NCBI RefSeq assembly: GCF_020532665.2
Contig: NZ_JAIWPG020000021.1
Coordinates: 1-46,844 of the forward strand
Reading direction: 5' to 3'
Length of the DNA: 46,844 nt
Source: Lelliottia sp. WAP21
GTDB taxonomy: Bacteria > Pseudomonadota > Gammaproteobacteria > Enterobacterales > Enterobacteriaceae
In this document: positions 36,330-45,022 of the stretch, piece after piece
Numbering within the stretch: position 1 is the first letter of the stretch
How the letters are laid out: every line of letters begins with the position of its first letter
The notes under the pieces: model-generated
What the model was told of the DNA's origin: nothing
Databases searched by the model: none
Seen by the model: only the letters and a program-made list of their open reading frames with translations
Position numbers and translations under genes: made by a program

Positions 36330-39300
36330 TTAGTCATAATCCCTGAAAACACCCAGAATCGGGTGGTATCGCCATCGTTCTATTGCATCCTCCTCTCCCG
36401 TTCTCACCGTAATCTCCCCATATCGCTTTGACACCACCTCCAGTGCCATCTGTTTTGCCTCGGCCTGCGCCAGCAATATCTCCTGATAGTCCACGGAAAA
36501 CCACGGCTCTACGCCATCGGCCAGCACGATCTCCTGGCGTTCAAAACATCCCGCCTCTTTCAGCATGCCGTTGTCCTGCAACAGACAAAAAACGGGCTTG
36601 TCGTCCTCCTCTTTCATTCCAAGGAAAAACGATTCCTGGGATGCAGACTGACGAAACGGCGTGCGCCTTTGCAGCTCGCCGCACCAGGTGAGCGGCAGCG
36701 TCCACCAATGTGCAGCGATGGCCTCATTCTTGTCAGCGGCTTCCAGTAGCGCAGCGCGCAGCCGGAGATGCTCCTGTGCGGCAAAGGCGTTATCCGCTAT
36801 TGCATCCGTTATTCGTGGTATGGCATTAATGGCGTGATACGCCGACACGGGCAGTAGCGTCTGCAAATCATGAGTGGTAAACGCGTGTTTTTCCGTTTCA
36901 AAACCGGGCTTGCAGTACGCAACACGCTTCCCGCGCAGTGCATTAATATTGCGGTTCAGAATCACCAGATTTTCAGTCTCTGGCACTCTCTGACGATGGC
37001 GCTGAATACGTCCGGCGAACTGGATCAGCGAGCGCATGGAACTGGGTTCGATAATCCCCCAGTCTGCACAGAAATCGCGCCCGACCTCCAAAACAGACGT
37101 ACCAAGCACCACAAACAGATGGTGTTGACAGGGCGATTCCAGCGCCTGTTTCACCTCGGGGAGTAGCCAGATGCTGTCGGGGTTGTGGCGCGTAAAGGCA
37201 CTGTCCAGCCGGGCTTCAATATGCGAACGCACCACCAGAGGATGCCGCCCGTGATACACGCTGTAGTGGATGCAGGTATTTTCCGGTGCAGGCATCGCCA
37301 TCAGCGCCTGCGCCACAGCAACCAGTGGATTGATATTGGCCAGCCGTATCAGGCCGAATGAAACCGTTTTACCGCTTTTATGCATGCTGTGGTGAGCATG
37401 GTGAAGCTCAGGCATGTGCTGATGCAGCGTTTTCGCTACAGCAGAAATCACCGCCTGCGCGTCGGTAGATTCAGGTTCGACGCGGGCAAGTTTCCCGCTC
37501 CGCAGAACGGGTTGATGGGGAAGCTTTTTCAACCGTCCAGCAACAAACTGCGCATGCGCCTGCTGGAACGCCGACTCTTCAGCCACATCCAGGGACTGTG
37601 CGCCGTATTCATCAAACCAGGCACAGCAAATATTGACGGGTCTGTTCCGTTCACCACATGCCTGCTGATACGCTTCCCGACCCGCCCGATAGGCCTCGAA
37701 CAGGGCCTGCGTCAGCACGGGTGGCAGCGTTGCAGACGAGAGCAACACGCGTGAACCGAGCATGCCAGCCCAGTTCACCAGCCGGGACAGCGCGTGCAGG
37801 TCATCAATATCAAAATCATCAGGCTCGTCCAGCACCAGATCGCTGGTCATCAGGCGCAGCATTGCGGGGATCTGCCTCCCGCCGCGAATGCCTTCGGTGG
37901 CAGGCATCAAATGATCGATGGTTGTGACCAGCACCGGTGCGCTCACCAGCCGGTTAAGCGCGGGCTCGGAAGAGAGCCATTGTTGCGTGATGCCATTACA
38001 CACACTGCCTTCATAGTGAACGTACTGATGGCTGGAGAAAAATGCTTCGTTGCTGGCGCTGTTATCGTCCGGCTCTTCCTTTTTCTGTTCTTTTTGTTGT
38101 TCATAAAGCTCCCGCACGGCGGCTGAACCGGTGACCACGGCAAGCGTGTCTTCATCCAGGCCCAGACGTTCGCGCAGCGCCTGTCCGGTTTGCAGCGTCA
38201 GGGTACGCAGGCCAAGTGCAACGCTGAAGCGGCAGCCTTCCTTCTCATCTGCCAGGGCATACATGATGCGGGCATTGGCGAAGGTCTTACCGCAGCCAGT
38301 AGACGCCATATTGATGCCAAAAAATCCCTGGGCTGCACTGCGTTCGCGCAGCGCCGATGCGACATCCCAGGCTCTGTTCTGCCACTGAAACCGCTCGCCC
38401 TTCGCCCGCTCGCGAAAGGTTTTGTGCCGCGCAATTGCGGGCAACGAACGCCGCAGCCAGGGCAGCGATCGCCCCAACAACAGGGCGTAATGCGCCACAC
38501 CTGTGTTGTGTTCGTCCAGCTTTTGTTTTAGCTGAGCGGTGGCACGATCGCTGTTGGCCCACACATCAAAGCTCTCTTCCTGCCACTGGACGCGCGGGGG
38601 TTGTGAAGAATAAAAATGATCGGCAAGCATCAATGACAGACGGGCGAGGTGCGCCGTAAACAGATTATCAATTGCGCCATACTGGCGTAACGACGCAGCA
38701 TTGCGGGCACGTTTGCCGATTTGCCTGGCTTTTTCTCGCCAGGTGGCACTTTTGAGCGGCGTGCCGTTGGGGAACGTCCAGACGTTTTTTAAGTCTGCGG
38801 CTTTCCACTTATGCTTATCAGTAATCTGGTGATTGAGCGCGTTCCAGTGGACATTCAGCTGTCGATCAAGCCAGCCGTCACAGTACTGAAGGTTGGGTCT
38901 GGATTGCAGGGACTGCGGCAGGCGGTGATGGGACAGGATCAGCCATGTCACTATTCTCGCCAGCGGGGGCAATCCCTTTAACGGACTGCCGTCCGTCAGC
39001 TGTGGCTCTTTGAGCATTGATTTCAGCATTCGCGTTTCATCGGCAGGCTTCAGATGCTCCAGCGATGCCAGCCACGCCTCGTCGGTCTGCCCTGCGGCAA
39101 ATCCCTGAAACATCCGCGCTGAAATCCATTCATGGCGATAAGGCTGATAGCGATGCTGACTTTCGCCCTTCAGGGTCTGCTGAAAGCATTTTCCTGCCTT
39201 TCCAAAATCGTGAAATAGCCCGGCGATGGCGGCCAGCAGCGCAATACTTTCTGCGCAGTGCCAGTGGTGTTCGGCTCCGCTTTTCAATACGTTGGTCGTC

Positions 39301-39578
39301 GTACGGTTTGTCGGCACGCGCCCCTGGGCGTTAAAGCGGCGCAGGTTACCGACGATCCAGAGCAATTCTGTTTCACCGTTTTTTTTAATCCAGTGACACG
39401 CTACCGCGGTATTACGTCGCGCGTGTTTGCGCAGTAATTTTCGCAGTGTATTGATGCCATCAAGGGTTATGGTGGTTTGCCAGGCCGCATCGCCGGTGCG
39501 TTCGGCAAACTGGTCAATAATCTGGCAGCTGATTTCACGGGCGCGTTTGGTACAGCGGGAGATAATCAGGACGTTCAT
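36330..39578 (-). CDS. cas3f: Cas2-3 fusion nuclease-helicase (type I-F Cas3)
   Basis: A 1082-aa fusion characteristic of subtype I-F. Residues 1 to about 95 are the Cas2 domain (MNVLIISRCTKRAREISCQ). An HD nuclease domain follows with GLFHDFGKA (His123, Asp124). The SF2 helicase has Walker A MASTGCGKT near 430, DLVLDEPDDFD as the DEAH-type box, and motif VI-like QFAGRIQRHRQ. It takes part both in spacer integration with Cas1 and in target degradation. It overlaps cas1 by 4 bases and precedes csy1 by 16. No frameshift or missing residue is seen. Confidence 0.97.
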   Translation of the reverse strand: MNVLIISRCTKRAREISCQIIDQFAERTGDAAWQTTITLDGINTLRKLLRKHARRNTAVACHWIKKNGETELLWIVGNLRRFNAQGRVPTNRTTTNVLKSGAEHHWHCAESIALLAAIAGLFHDFGKAGKCFQQTLKGESQHRYQPYRHEWISARMFQGFAAGQTDEAWLASLEHLKPADETRMLKSMLKEPQLTDGSPLKGLPPLARIVTWLILSHHRLPQSLQSRPNLQYCDGWLDRQLNVHWNALNHQITDKHKWKAADLKNVWTFPNGTPLKSATWREKARQIGKRARNAASLRQYGAIDNLFTAHLARLSLMLADHFYSSQPPRVQWQEESFDVWANSDRATAQLKQKLDEHNTGVAHYALLLGRSLPWLRRSLPAIARHKTFRERAKGERFQWQNRAWDVASALRERSAAQGFFGINMASTGCGKTFANARIMYALADEKEGCRFSVALGLRTLTLQTGQALRERLGLDEDTLAVVTGSAAVRELYEQQKEQKKEEPDDNSASNEAFFSSHQYVHYEGSVCNGITQQWLSSEPALNRLVSAPVLVTTIDHLMPATEGIRGGRQIPAMLRLMTSDLVLDEPDDFDIDDLHALSRLVNWAGMLGSRVLLSSATLPPVLTQALFEAYRAGREAYQQACGERNRPVNICCAWFDEYGAQSLDVAEESAFQQAHAQFVAGRLKKLPHQPVLRSGKLARVEPESTDAQAVISAVAKTLHQHMPELHHAHHSMHKSGKTVSFGLIRLANINPLVAVAQALMAMPAPENTCIHYSVYHGRHPLVVRSHIEARLDSAFTRHNPDSIWLLPEVKQALESPCQHHLFVVLGTSVLEVGRDFCADWGIIEPSSMRSLIQFAGRIQRHRQRVPETENLVILNRNINALRGKRVAYCKPGFETEKHAFTTHDLQTLLPVSAYHAINAIPRITDAIADNAFAAQEHLRLRAALLEAADKNEAIAAHWWTLPLTWCGELQRRTPFRQSASQESFFLGMKEEDDKPVFCLLQDNGMLKEAGCFERQEIVLADGVEPWFSVDYQEILLAQAEAKQMALEVVSKRYGEITVRTGEEDAIERWRYHPILGVFRDYD

Positions 39579-40558
39579 TCTGCCACACCCGCCAGCAAGC
39601 CAGACGTTTCCTGAAGCGTCGTAATCATGACGTCAAGCGCGTCGGCCTGCTGAAAGGCGTTGATACAACGCTGGCGAAACTGCTGGTTGTCTTCTCCCTG
39701 CATCGCCGCAAGGAACGCCTGCGGCATCACCAGCGCATCTTTGATCAGATCGGCAAGATCGAAGACCAGCCCGCCTCGACGGGTTTTGCCGTGCATCACC
39801 GCCAGCCCGTGCGGGATCCCCGTCACCCACGCGGCTACCGCCGCCAGTCCGTAGGCCAGGTAATTACCCTGATCGAGAAACCGGTTAGCCATATCCACAC
39901 CGCCACCGCGTTTTGCGCGACTAAAATCGCCGTAGCCGACCGCCAGGCTGACCTGTTTATAGAGGGATTTGGTAAGGAGCGCTTCTTTAAGCATCAGCGA
40001 GGTATGATCGGCGGCGTCCGACATATTCTCCCGGGCGCGCACCAGAGACTCAAGCAATCGGGTTTTGTCAGGGTTGAAAACCGCGTCGCGCTGCATTTTT
40101 GCGCCAAGCCAGTGTTTCTCTATTTGCTGAAGCCGAATCATTTGAAACTGCTTTGCCGCCTGCAGCCGTTTTTCTTCATCGAACCAGAACGAGACCCAGT
40201 TCTGAAGATACGCGGTGGGCCGATATTCGCTTTGCGGGCATAACCAGGAGACATCAATATCCATTTCGTTAGCGGAATAAAGCGGTGTGCCGTCCGTACC
40301 GCAAAAGCCTACCATCACACCCGCCCGCGCGAATTCCCGCATGGCCATCTGAGTAACCGACGTCCCCATTCCAAGCATTACCGCCGTGGTATTCGCGATG
40401 GGGATATTCCAGTAAAAGGATTCTTTACCTTCCTGCGTGATATATTCCACCCGACCACCATTAACCTGCACCCGGCATTTTTCAAGATAATAAATATTGG
40501 CACGTTTGGAATGGAGAATGGTCTTTAGATCAGCGGGGGTAGTAACGGGTGGGTGCAT
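39575..40558 (-). CDS. cas1: Cas1 integrase, subtype I-F
   Basis: A 327-aa Cas1 with the catalytic metal ligands Glu192 (LKEALLTK), His256 (AVMHGKTRRGG) and Asp267/Asp270 (VFDLADLIKD), close in number to the Pseudomonas I-F enzyme. It works with the Cas2 part of Cas2-3 to insert spacers at the leader end. First gene of the operon. GGCGAGAT is the likely ribosome binding site upstream of the ATG at 40558. Confidence 0.97.
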   Translation of the reverse strand: MHPPVTTPADLKTILHSKRANIYYLEKCRVQVNGGRVEYITQEGKESFYWNIPIANTTAVMLGMGTSVTQMAMREFARAGVMVGFCGTDGTPLYSANEMDIDVSWLCPQSEYRPTAYLQNWVSFWFDEEKRLQAAKQFQMIRLQQIEKHWLGAKMQRDAVFNPDKTRLLESLVRARENMSDAADHTSLMLKEALLTKSLYKQVSLAVGYGDFSRAKRGGGVDMANRFLDQGNYLAYGLAAVAAWVTGIPHGLAVMHGKTRRGGLVFDLADLIKDALVMPQAFLAAMQGEDNQQFRQRCINAFQQADALDVMITTLQETSGLLAGVAE

Positions 40559-41712
40559 GTTTGGATCTCGCCTAAAAAAACATAGTGAACCATGTTAAAT
40601 GAATTTTGCTTATGCGAAATAAACATAAAATGCTTAAAAAATATTTTTCTACTGCTATTTCTCATTGATTAATTAAATGTATTTTGTTTTTTTAAAATGT
40701 GTTGTATTGCACAATATTTAATTGGATACATAAACGGCGCAATGATTAAAGTGTGCAGATACAAAAAGATATTTATCTGTGGATATGAAAAGAGAAAATC
40801 CAACCCAATACAGATCTTCTGTGAACCCATACTTCGGATTGATACGCCTGGCATATGTGAAAATTGAATTAGCATATCAATGATAGAATCGATAATCATA
40901 AGTGCTAAATATTTCATCCCACCTGCTGGATTTTTAAACTTATCGTAAAAATTTTAATATTTAAATAAATTTATTGTTTTTATCGATTTAAAAATATTTT
41001 ATTTTTACTGCGGCTTTAGTTTTTTCTCAACACTATTAGTACCAATAATTACTTAGAATATGTTAACGGTTTGGTGCCTGTCATTCTGTATGAAAATGCG
41101 ACAGACAAGCACCCGTTCTGGATGCTTTGATGCAAATCCAGATAAGACGGGACTCCAGGTTGATTTTTTTATCAGGGGGGAGTGAAAAATTGTTATACAG
41201 TTAATTTTTTCATCACGAAAATCATCAAGCAACTACCTGCATGCGCATAGCAGCAAGCGTACATGCTATTTTGTTGTCATGAAGACCTAAAAATCATAAT
41301 CTTGAAAAAATTTCAGTATCTCTATTTGATCCTTGATGACTGTTTATCGATTATATCGAATAATGCAAATAAAATTAAAACCTCTTCATTCAGAAAAAAT
41401 ATGTTGGACATGTGGAACATTAAGGATGCCTAAACCTACAGGATTGATGTTGAGGATAATAACGTTGCAATAGGTAATAATAATTCCATAAATCGATTTT
41501 TTTGTCAGTCATTAGGCTTTTCTGCCTAAAACACAGAAGATTCAGCATTTTGTCAAAATGCTATCCTTCTACAAATGGAAATTTTGATTTGTGGACATCT
41601 CGCGGCACTATTTTTATGAAAAAATGCCTTTTTTTGTTTGATTTGTATAGTGCGATGGGCCTCAACGCTCAAGCTTTCAATATTCAACTATAACCTGTTT
41701 TTTTGAAGTGGC
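40559..41712. other. AT-rich region between cas1 and the T6SS genes
   Basis: About 1150 very AT-rich bases that must contain the cas operon promoter next to cas1. No CRISPR repeat is found here, so there is no second array on this side. Two short frames (40669-40917 minus, 82 codons; 41502-41693 plus, 63 codons) lack convincing ribosome binding sites and domains. A hairpin at 41112-41151 is followed, 12 bases on, by a run of T. Confidence 0.5.
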
Positions 41713-42327
41713 TTAACTTTCTGGCTGTATAAGCAAGACCGTAAAACCCATACAAACAGGCAGTTTCTCAGTCTTCAGCTTGCACTGCTCCAATATTTGA
41801 AATATTTCTTCAAAAACACCAGTTAAGCGCACCTCAAGCGGGAGGATAAGCTCTCCCGCTTCCGTAAAAGAGCTAAGGAGTTGAGATTTTTGTGTATATA
41901 CAGCCGATATTTCTGTACCGCATTTCCAACCCTGTTGCCATTCAGCATCAGATAATAGATGATCCTGCCAGCCCATCGTACGTAAGGAGTCAATCATGCA
42001 GGTGAATCGGAACAATGTGCTCTGATTGACTAATTCTCCAGAACTTGCGAGCCAAATGTATTCCACTTTGCTAAAAAGCCGTGCACCAGGGCCGTAAAGT
42101 TTTCCCTGCTTCTGTAACCAGATAATGTCTGGTGCCAAGGATTTAGGAAATAGCTTACGTTTCTGGGCGGTTGAAAGCCACTGCATTATGAACATGTGTG
42201 TTTGAAGAGGCGTGATTGATTTTCCCTCTTTCCGTGCAAGCTTTACCGCTACGATGATGCACCAGGCAAGATGAGCCAGTTCAGTGTCAGGGCGCTTAGT
42301 AGTTAGCTCAGTCAATACTTTCTCCAC
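41713..42327 (-). CDS. DUF2913 family protein
   Basis: A 204-aa protein matching the DUF2913 pattern: ELAHLAWCIIVAVKLARKEG, then QTHMFIMQWLSTAQKRKLFP, PDIIWLQKQGK and SDAEWQQGW. The function is unknown. The frame begins with a GTG at 42327 without a clear Shine-Dalgarno, so the start is uncertain. It lies 163 bases after the VasL-type gene on the same strand and may be transcribed with the T6SS genes. Such proteins are common in mobile or accessory DNA of Enterobacterales. Confidence 0.75.
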   Translation of the reverse strand: MEKVLTELTTKRPDTELAHLAWCIIVAVKLARKEGKSITPLQTHMFIMQWLSTAQKRKLFPKSLAPDIIWLQKQGKLYGPGARLFSKVEYIWLASSGELVNQSTLFRFTCMIDSLRTMGWQDHLLSDAEWQQGWKCGTEISAVYTQKSQLLSSFTEAGELILPLEVRLTGVFEEIFQILEQCKLKTEKLPVCMGFTVLLIQPES

Positions 42328-42490
42328 GACTGTCAGGGGAAATTTTAAGGCCGGAGATTAACATGAAATTGGGAGTTGGCGAACTGGCTAATTGAGGTCA
42401 AGTTTCGATACCCGGAATGGGTACAGGTAAGGTGTACGGAGCCATATGAAACTGAACTTCGTCATTTACCGGTACGTCTGAACACAAAAC

Positions 42491-43837
42491 CTATTCCAGC
42501 TTGCCTGATGTGGCCATCATGTAGGAGTTGTTCAGCTGCCTGAGCTGAAGATTTGCTCGATTAAGCAGGTCTCTTGACAGCGGTTGGTTCTGAGGGGAAT
42601 TTTGCAGTTGCCTGATTAACTCTTCAACCGGCATGCTTTCGTTGAATGACTTTGATATTGAGAACACGGCCGTTTTAAGCTCACTAACAGTCAGGTACTT
42701 ACCTTTCTTTTCGTCGAGTCGATTAAGTCTGTCCTGAAGCATCTGAAGTTCAGATACCCCCTTATACCAACCCGTCATGCTGGCATCGGGCAAAGAATTG
42801 GCTTTCAGCTTTGACTGCCAACCTGCTGACATTTCCTCTGCAAGTTTGGTGTTGGGGAAAAGATGACGGGTTTGCTCAACCAGCTGAGATCCGTATTGCA
42901 ACGGCCAGTATGGTGGAAGCATGATTAGTTCGTTCAGTCGGGCGTTTACTTTTTCCGCGTAGGCATCACCGGATTTAAGCCAGGACGGGGCGTCCTGGTG
43001 TAGTTGAGCGATAACCGGAAGAGGCATGCTGGCTGGTAAAGCTGTGAGAGAGTTGTTTAACGCCTCTTCTCCCGGGTGATTGAATAATTTTGGTATGAAA
43101 GTAAAGGCGGCTATGCTCAATGCGCCAGCGGTTAAAAGGCCGCAGATAAAAGCCGTGACTGGGCTGAAATTAGTTGCTGATTCTTTGGTTACTCCAACTT
43201 CAATTGTTGGTTCAGAATTAACTACATACACCCAGCGCTGACTATTCTGCTTTTCCGCCCTCACAGGCAGCACTACGTCTGTTAGATTGTTCTCTGTCTG
43301 GCCTTGGAGGGGATAGCTATTTTCCAGCCTGAGGGTGGCGCTATGCAGCATTTGACGGAGAGTATCAACCCCGCTTGCATTGTGAAGTTCAAGCCGTTGC
43401 AGGGCCTCCACCGTTGAGCTCAAAAGCCTTATGCCCTGATTCAGTGCTGGTAAATCCGTCCTCTGGAGTGATAGGGTCCTGAATAGCTGCTGAAGTCGTT
43501 TACTCAGGCTGCTGAGTATTTCAATTCGGGCATGTGCAGAAGCGGGCCACATTGCTGACCATTGATAGCGGATCAGAGCATCCAGAATCCCCATACCTTC
43601 ATTGAAGCCCTGTAATCCAGCCAACTGTGCCCTTGCCAGGGTATACCACGCCGCCGTCTGAAGTTCGACTCCATTGGTATCGAAAAGATTTAATGCCAGT
43701 TTTTCAACATGCCTCCAGTCCACATCCGGACGGGCAGGATGAGATAGTTTTGCCAATTCCTCTCGCAATGCTGAGTAATCGGGCAATGTACGGGGATCGC
43801 TCCCGGTTTTAAGGTGGCGTTCGCTTGAATGGGGCAT
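42491..43837 (-). CDS. T6SS ImpA_N/VasL-type protein (TagA-like)
   Basis: A 448-aa protein. Residues about 10-125 form an ImpA N-terminal domain with the hallmark YQWSAMWPASAHARIEIL (91-108). One membrane helix lies at 226-248. The C-terminal periplasmic or cytoplasmic half is a VasL-type domain (GWYKGVSELQMLQDRLNRLD near 357-376). ImpA_N plus a membrane helix plus VasL is the layout of TagA, which stops and anchors the distal end of the T6SS sheath; TssA has no such helix. It lies 34 bases after tssE. Confidence 0.8.
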   Translation of the reverse strand: MPHSSERHLKTGSDPRTLPDYSALREELAKLSHPARPDVDWRHVEKLALNLFDTNGVELQTAAWYTLARAQLAGLQGFNEGMGILDALIRYQWSAMWPASAHARIEILSSLSKRLQQLFRTLSLQRTDLPALNQGIRLLSSTVEALQRLELHNASGVDTLRQMLHSATLRLENSYPLQGQTENNLTDVVLPVRAEKQNSQRWVYVVNSEPTIEVGVTKESATNFSPVTAFICGLLTAGALSIAAFTFIPKLFNHPGEEALNNSLTALPASMPLPVIAQLHQDAPSWLKSGDAYAEKVNARLNELIMLPPYWPLQYGSQLVEQTRHLFPNTKLAEEMSAGWQSKLKANSLPDASMTGWYKGVSELQMLQDRLNRLDEKKGKYLTVSELKTAVFSISKSFNESMPVEELIRQLQNSPQNQPLSRDLLNRANLQLRQLNNSYMMATSGKLE

Positions 43838-43871
43838 TGTGAAATCCGTATCGAAGGAAGATATGAGTGGT

Positions 43872-44324
43872 TTAAATAAACTGGTTGTTTTCGAGATACT
43901 GCTGTTGTTTCAGGTGTCTGATCATCACTTTTCCCTCTGGCATAAACTCGGTGCCATACCGGACAAGTCCAATGCCTCTCAGTTCTGCATCAATAGCGTA
44001 ACGCAGCTCACCAGGCACTTTCTGTTCGAGCAAAGTGACATTGAGGGACTGCAAACGGGGTTCATACTTGAGCAGGACACCGGCCAGCGTATCGATCAGC
44101 TCGTGGGCTGTACCGGGCATGCCTTGCAGTATTTTGGTCATATCCGGCAGACCATAATCAGGTAAATGGGAAATGGTACCGGCCCGGGCGTTCAATATAC
44201 GCTGGATGTTATCCAGTACGGATAAAATGACCTGGTCTTCTTCGTTTACAACTTCAAGGGGAAAATCCCCTGTAAAGTTGCCAGTAAGAATTTCATATAG
44301 AGATGGGGATTTTCTATCTGGCAT
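43872..44324 (-). CDS. tssE: T6SS baseplate protein TssE (gp25-like)
   Basis: A 150-aa gp25-like baseplate wedge protein. The family pattern is visible: SVLDNIQRILNARAGTISHL, DYGLPDM and KYEPRLQSLNVTL with the Glu-Pro-Arg core. A GAGG precedes the ATG at 44324. It lies 7 bases after an immunity gene, which places effector and immunity genes inside the structural T6SS operon. Confidence 0.93.
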   Translation of the reverse strand: MPDRKSPSLYEILTGNFTGDFPLEVVNEEDQVILSVLDNIQRILNARAGTISHLPDYGLPDMTKILQGMPGTAHELIDTLAGVLLKYEPRLQSLNVTLLEQKVPGELRYAIDAELRGIGLVRYGTEFMPEGKVMIRHLKQQQYLENNQFI

Positions 44325-44331
44325 TTTGACC

Positions 44332-44640
44332 TCAGGAATCAGCTTCAGAATCTTTAAAAAGTGGAAGCCCTTGAGATTTTCTCCATTTAATTATTTCATT
44401 AAATACACCTTCAGGTGAATCATTTTCAGGTGTGTCCGGGTAGTATATAAAATCACTGACTTCTCCGGTCCCAACCAATGTAGTCAGAATATCAAGGAGA
44501 TTATCCAAATAAATTTCTAGCTCGTCACCCTTAGGTGATGGTGATGACCTATGGCTTGAATAAAATTCATTCAAGGTTTTCATGAATTCATTTTTAGTAT
44601 AATCTTCCAATTTATTTTTAACACAATTAATGTTAATCAT
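44332..44640 (-). CDS. Colicin/pyocin DNase immunity protein (Im family), copy 2
   Basis: A 102-aa protein of the colicin/pyocin Im family, starting MININCVKNKLEDYTKNEF. ATG at 44640 is my choice, with AGG 8 bases upstream. The hot-spot helix DFIYYP keeps both tyrosines that in Im9 (Tyr54-Tyr55) bind the DNase. The end KWRKSQGLPLFKD is identical to that of the neighbouring copy. It should bind and inhibit an HNH DNase next to its active site in the cytoplasm. A longer insert (SSHRSSPSPKG) sits where Im proteins have their specificity loop. Confidence 0.85.
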   Translation of the reverse strand: MININCVKNKLEDYTKNEFMKTLNEFYSSHRSSPSPKGDELEIYLDNLLDILTTLVGTGEVSDFIYYPDTPENDSPEGVFNEIIKWRKSQGLPLFKDSEADS

Positions 44641-44730
44641 AATCAGCCTGGCATCCCTCATAATGTGCAAGCGGAAATGTTTGGTTATATTATCTTATCA
44701 GACAGCCACATTGAGTTCAGTTATTAGTTC

Positions 44731-45021
44731 TTAACCATCTTTAAAAAGCGGAAGCCCTTGCGATTTCCTCCACTCCTTAACAATTTTGATAATATTCTTT
44801 GGTTCCCTGGCTTCTGGTGTTTCAGGATAGGCTATTAGGTCTCCTTGCTTAGGGTGCTCAGTAATAGCTATGAAATGGTCCATGAGATTATCTAAGTAAG
44901 TATCTAATTCTTTCCCTTTTAGAGACTTATCCTTCCTGGTTGCTCGTCTGAATTCATGCAAAAATTCGATGAATTCATCTTCAGTATAATCGTTAATTGT
45001 GTTTTTGAATTCTAACATCAT
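44731..45021 (-). CDS. Colicin/pyocin DNase immunity protein (Im family), copy 1
   Basis: A 96-aa Im-family protein placed one base after the effector stop codon, so it is the presumed cognate inhibitor. Start at 45021 or 45018 (ATGATG), with AGAAGG upstream. The pattern NDYTEDEFIEFLHEF ... ITEHPKQGDLIAYPETPE ... EWRKSQGLPLFKDG follows Im9. At the hot spot it reads DLIAYP: the first of the two conserved tyrosines is alanine. Confidence 0.87.
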   Translation of the reverse strand: MMLEFKNTINDYTEDEFIEFLHEFRRATRKDKSLKGKELDTYLDNLMDHFIAITEHPKQGDLIAYPETPEAREPKNIIKIVKEWRKSQGLPLFKDG

Positions 45022-45022
45022 C

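Noticed and set aside
36313..36352. Upstream ATG codons extending csy1
   Set aside because: The ATG at 36313 has AGGAG at correct spacing and gives the expected family length.
40669..40917. 82-codon minus-strand frame upstream of cas1
   Set aside because: No clear ribosome binding site, no recognisable domain, and biased AT-rich composition. Probably chance.
41515..41527. TTAGGC...GCCTAA hairpin as a terminator
   Set aside because: The stem is only 6 bp and no T-run follows on either strand.
41502..41693. 63-codon plus-strand frame before DUF2913
   Set aside because: No ribosome binding site or domain.
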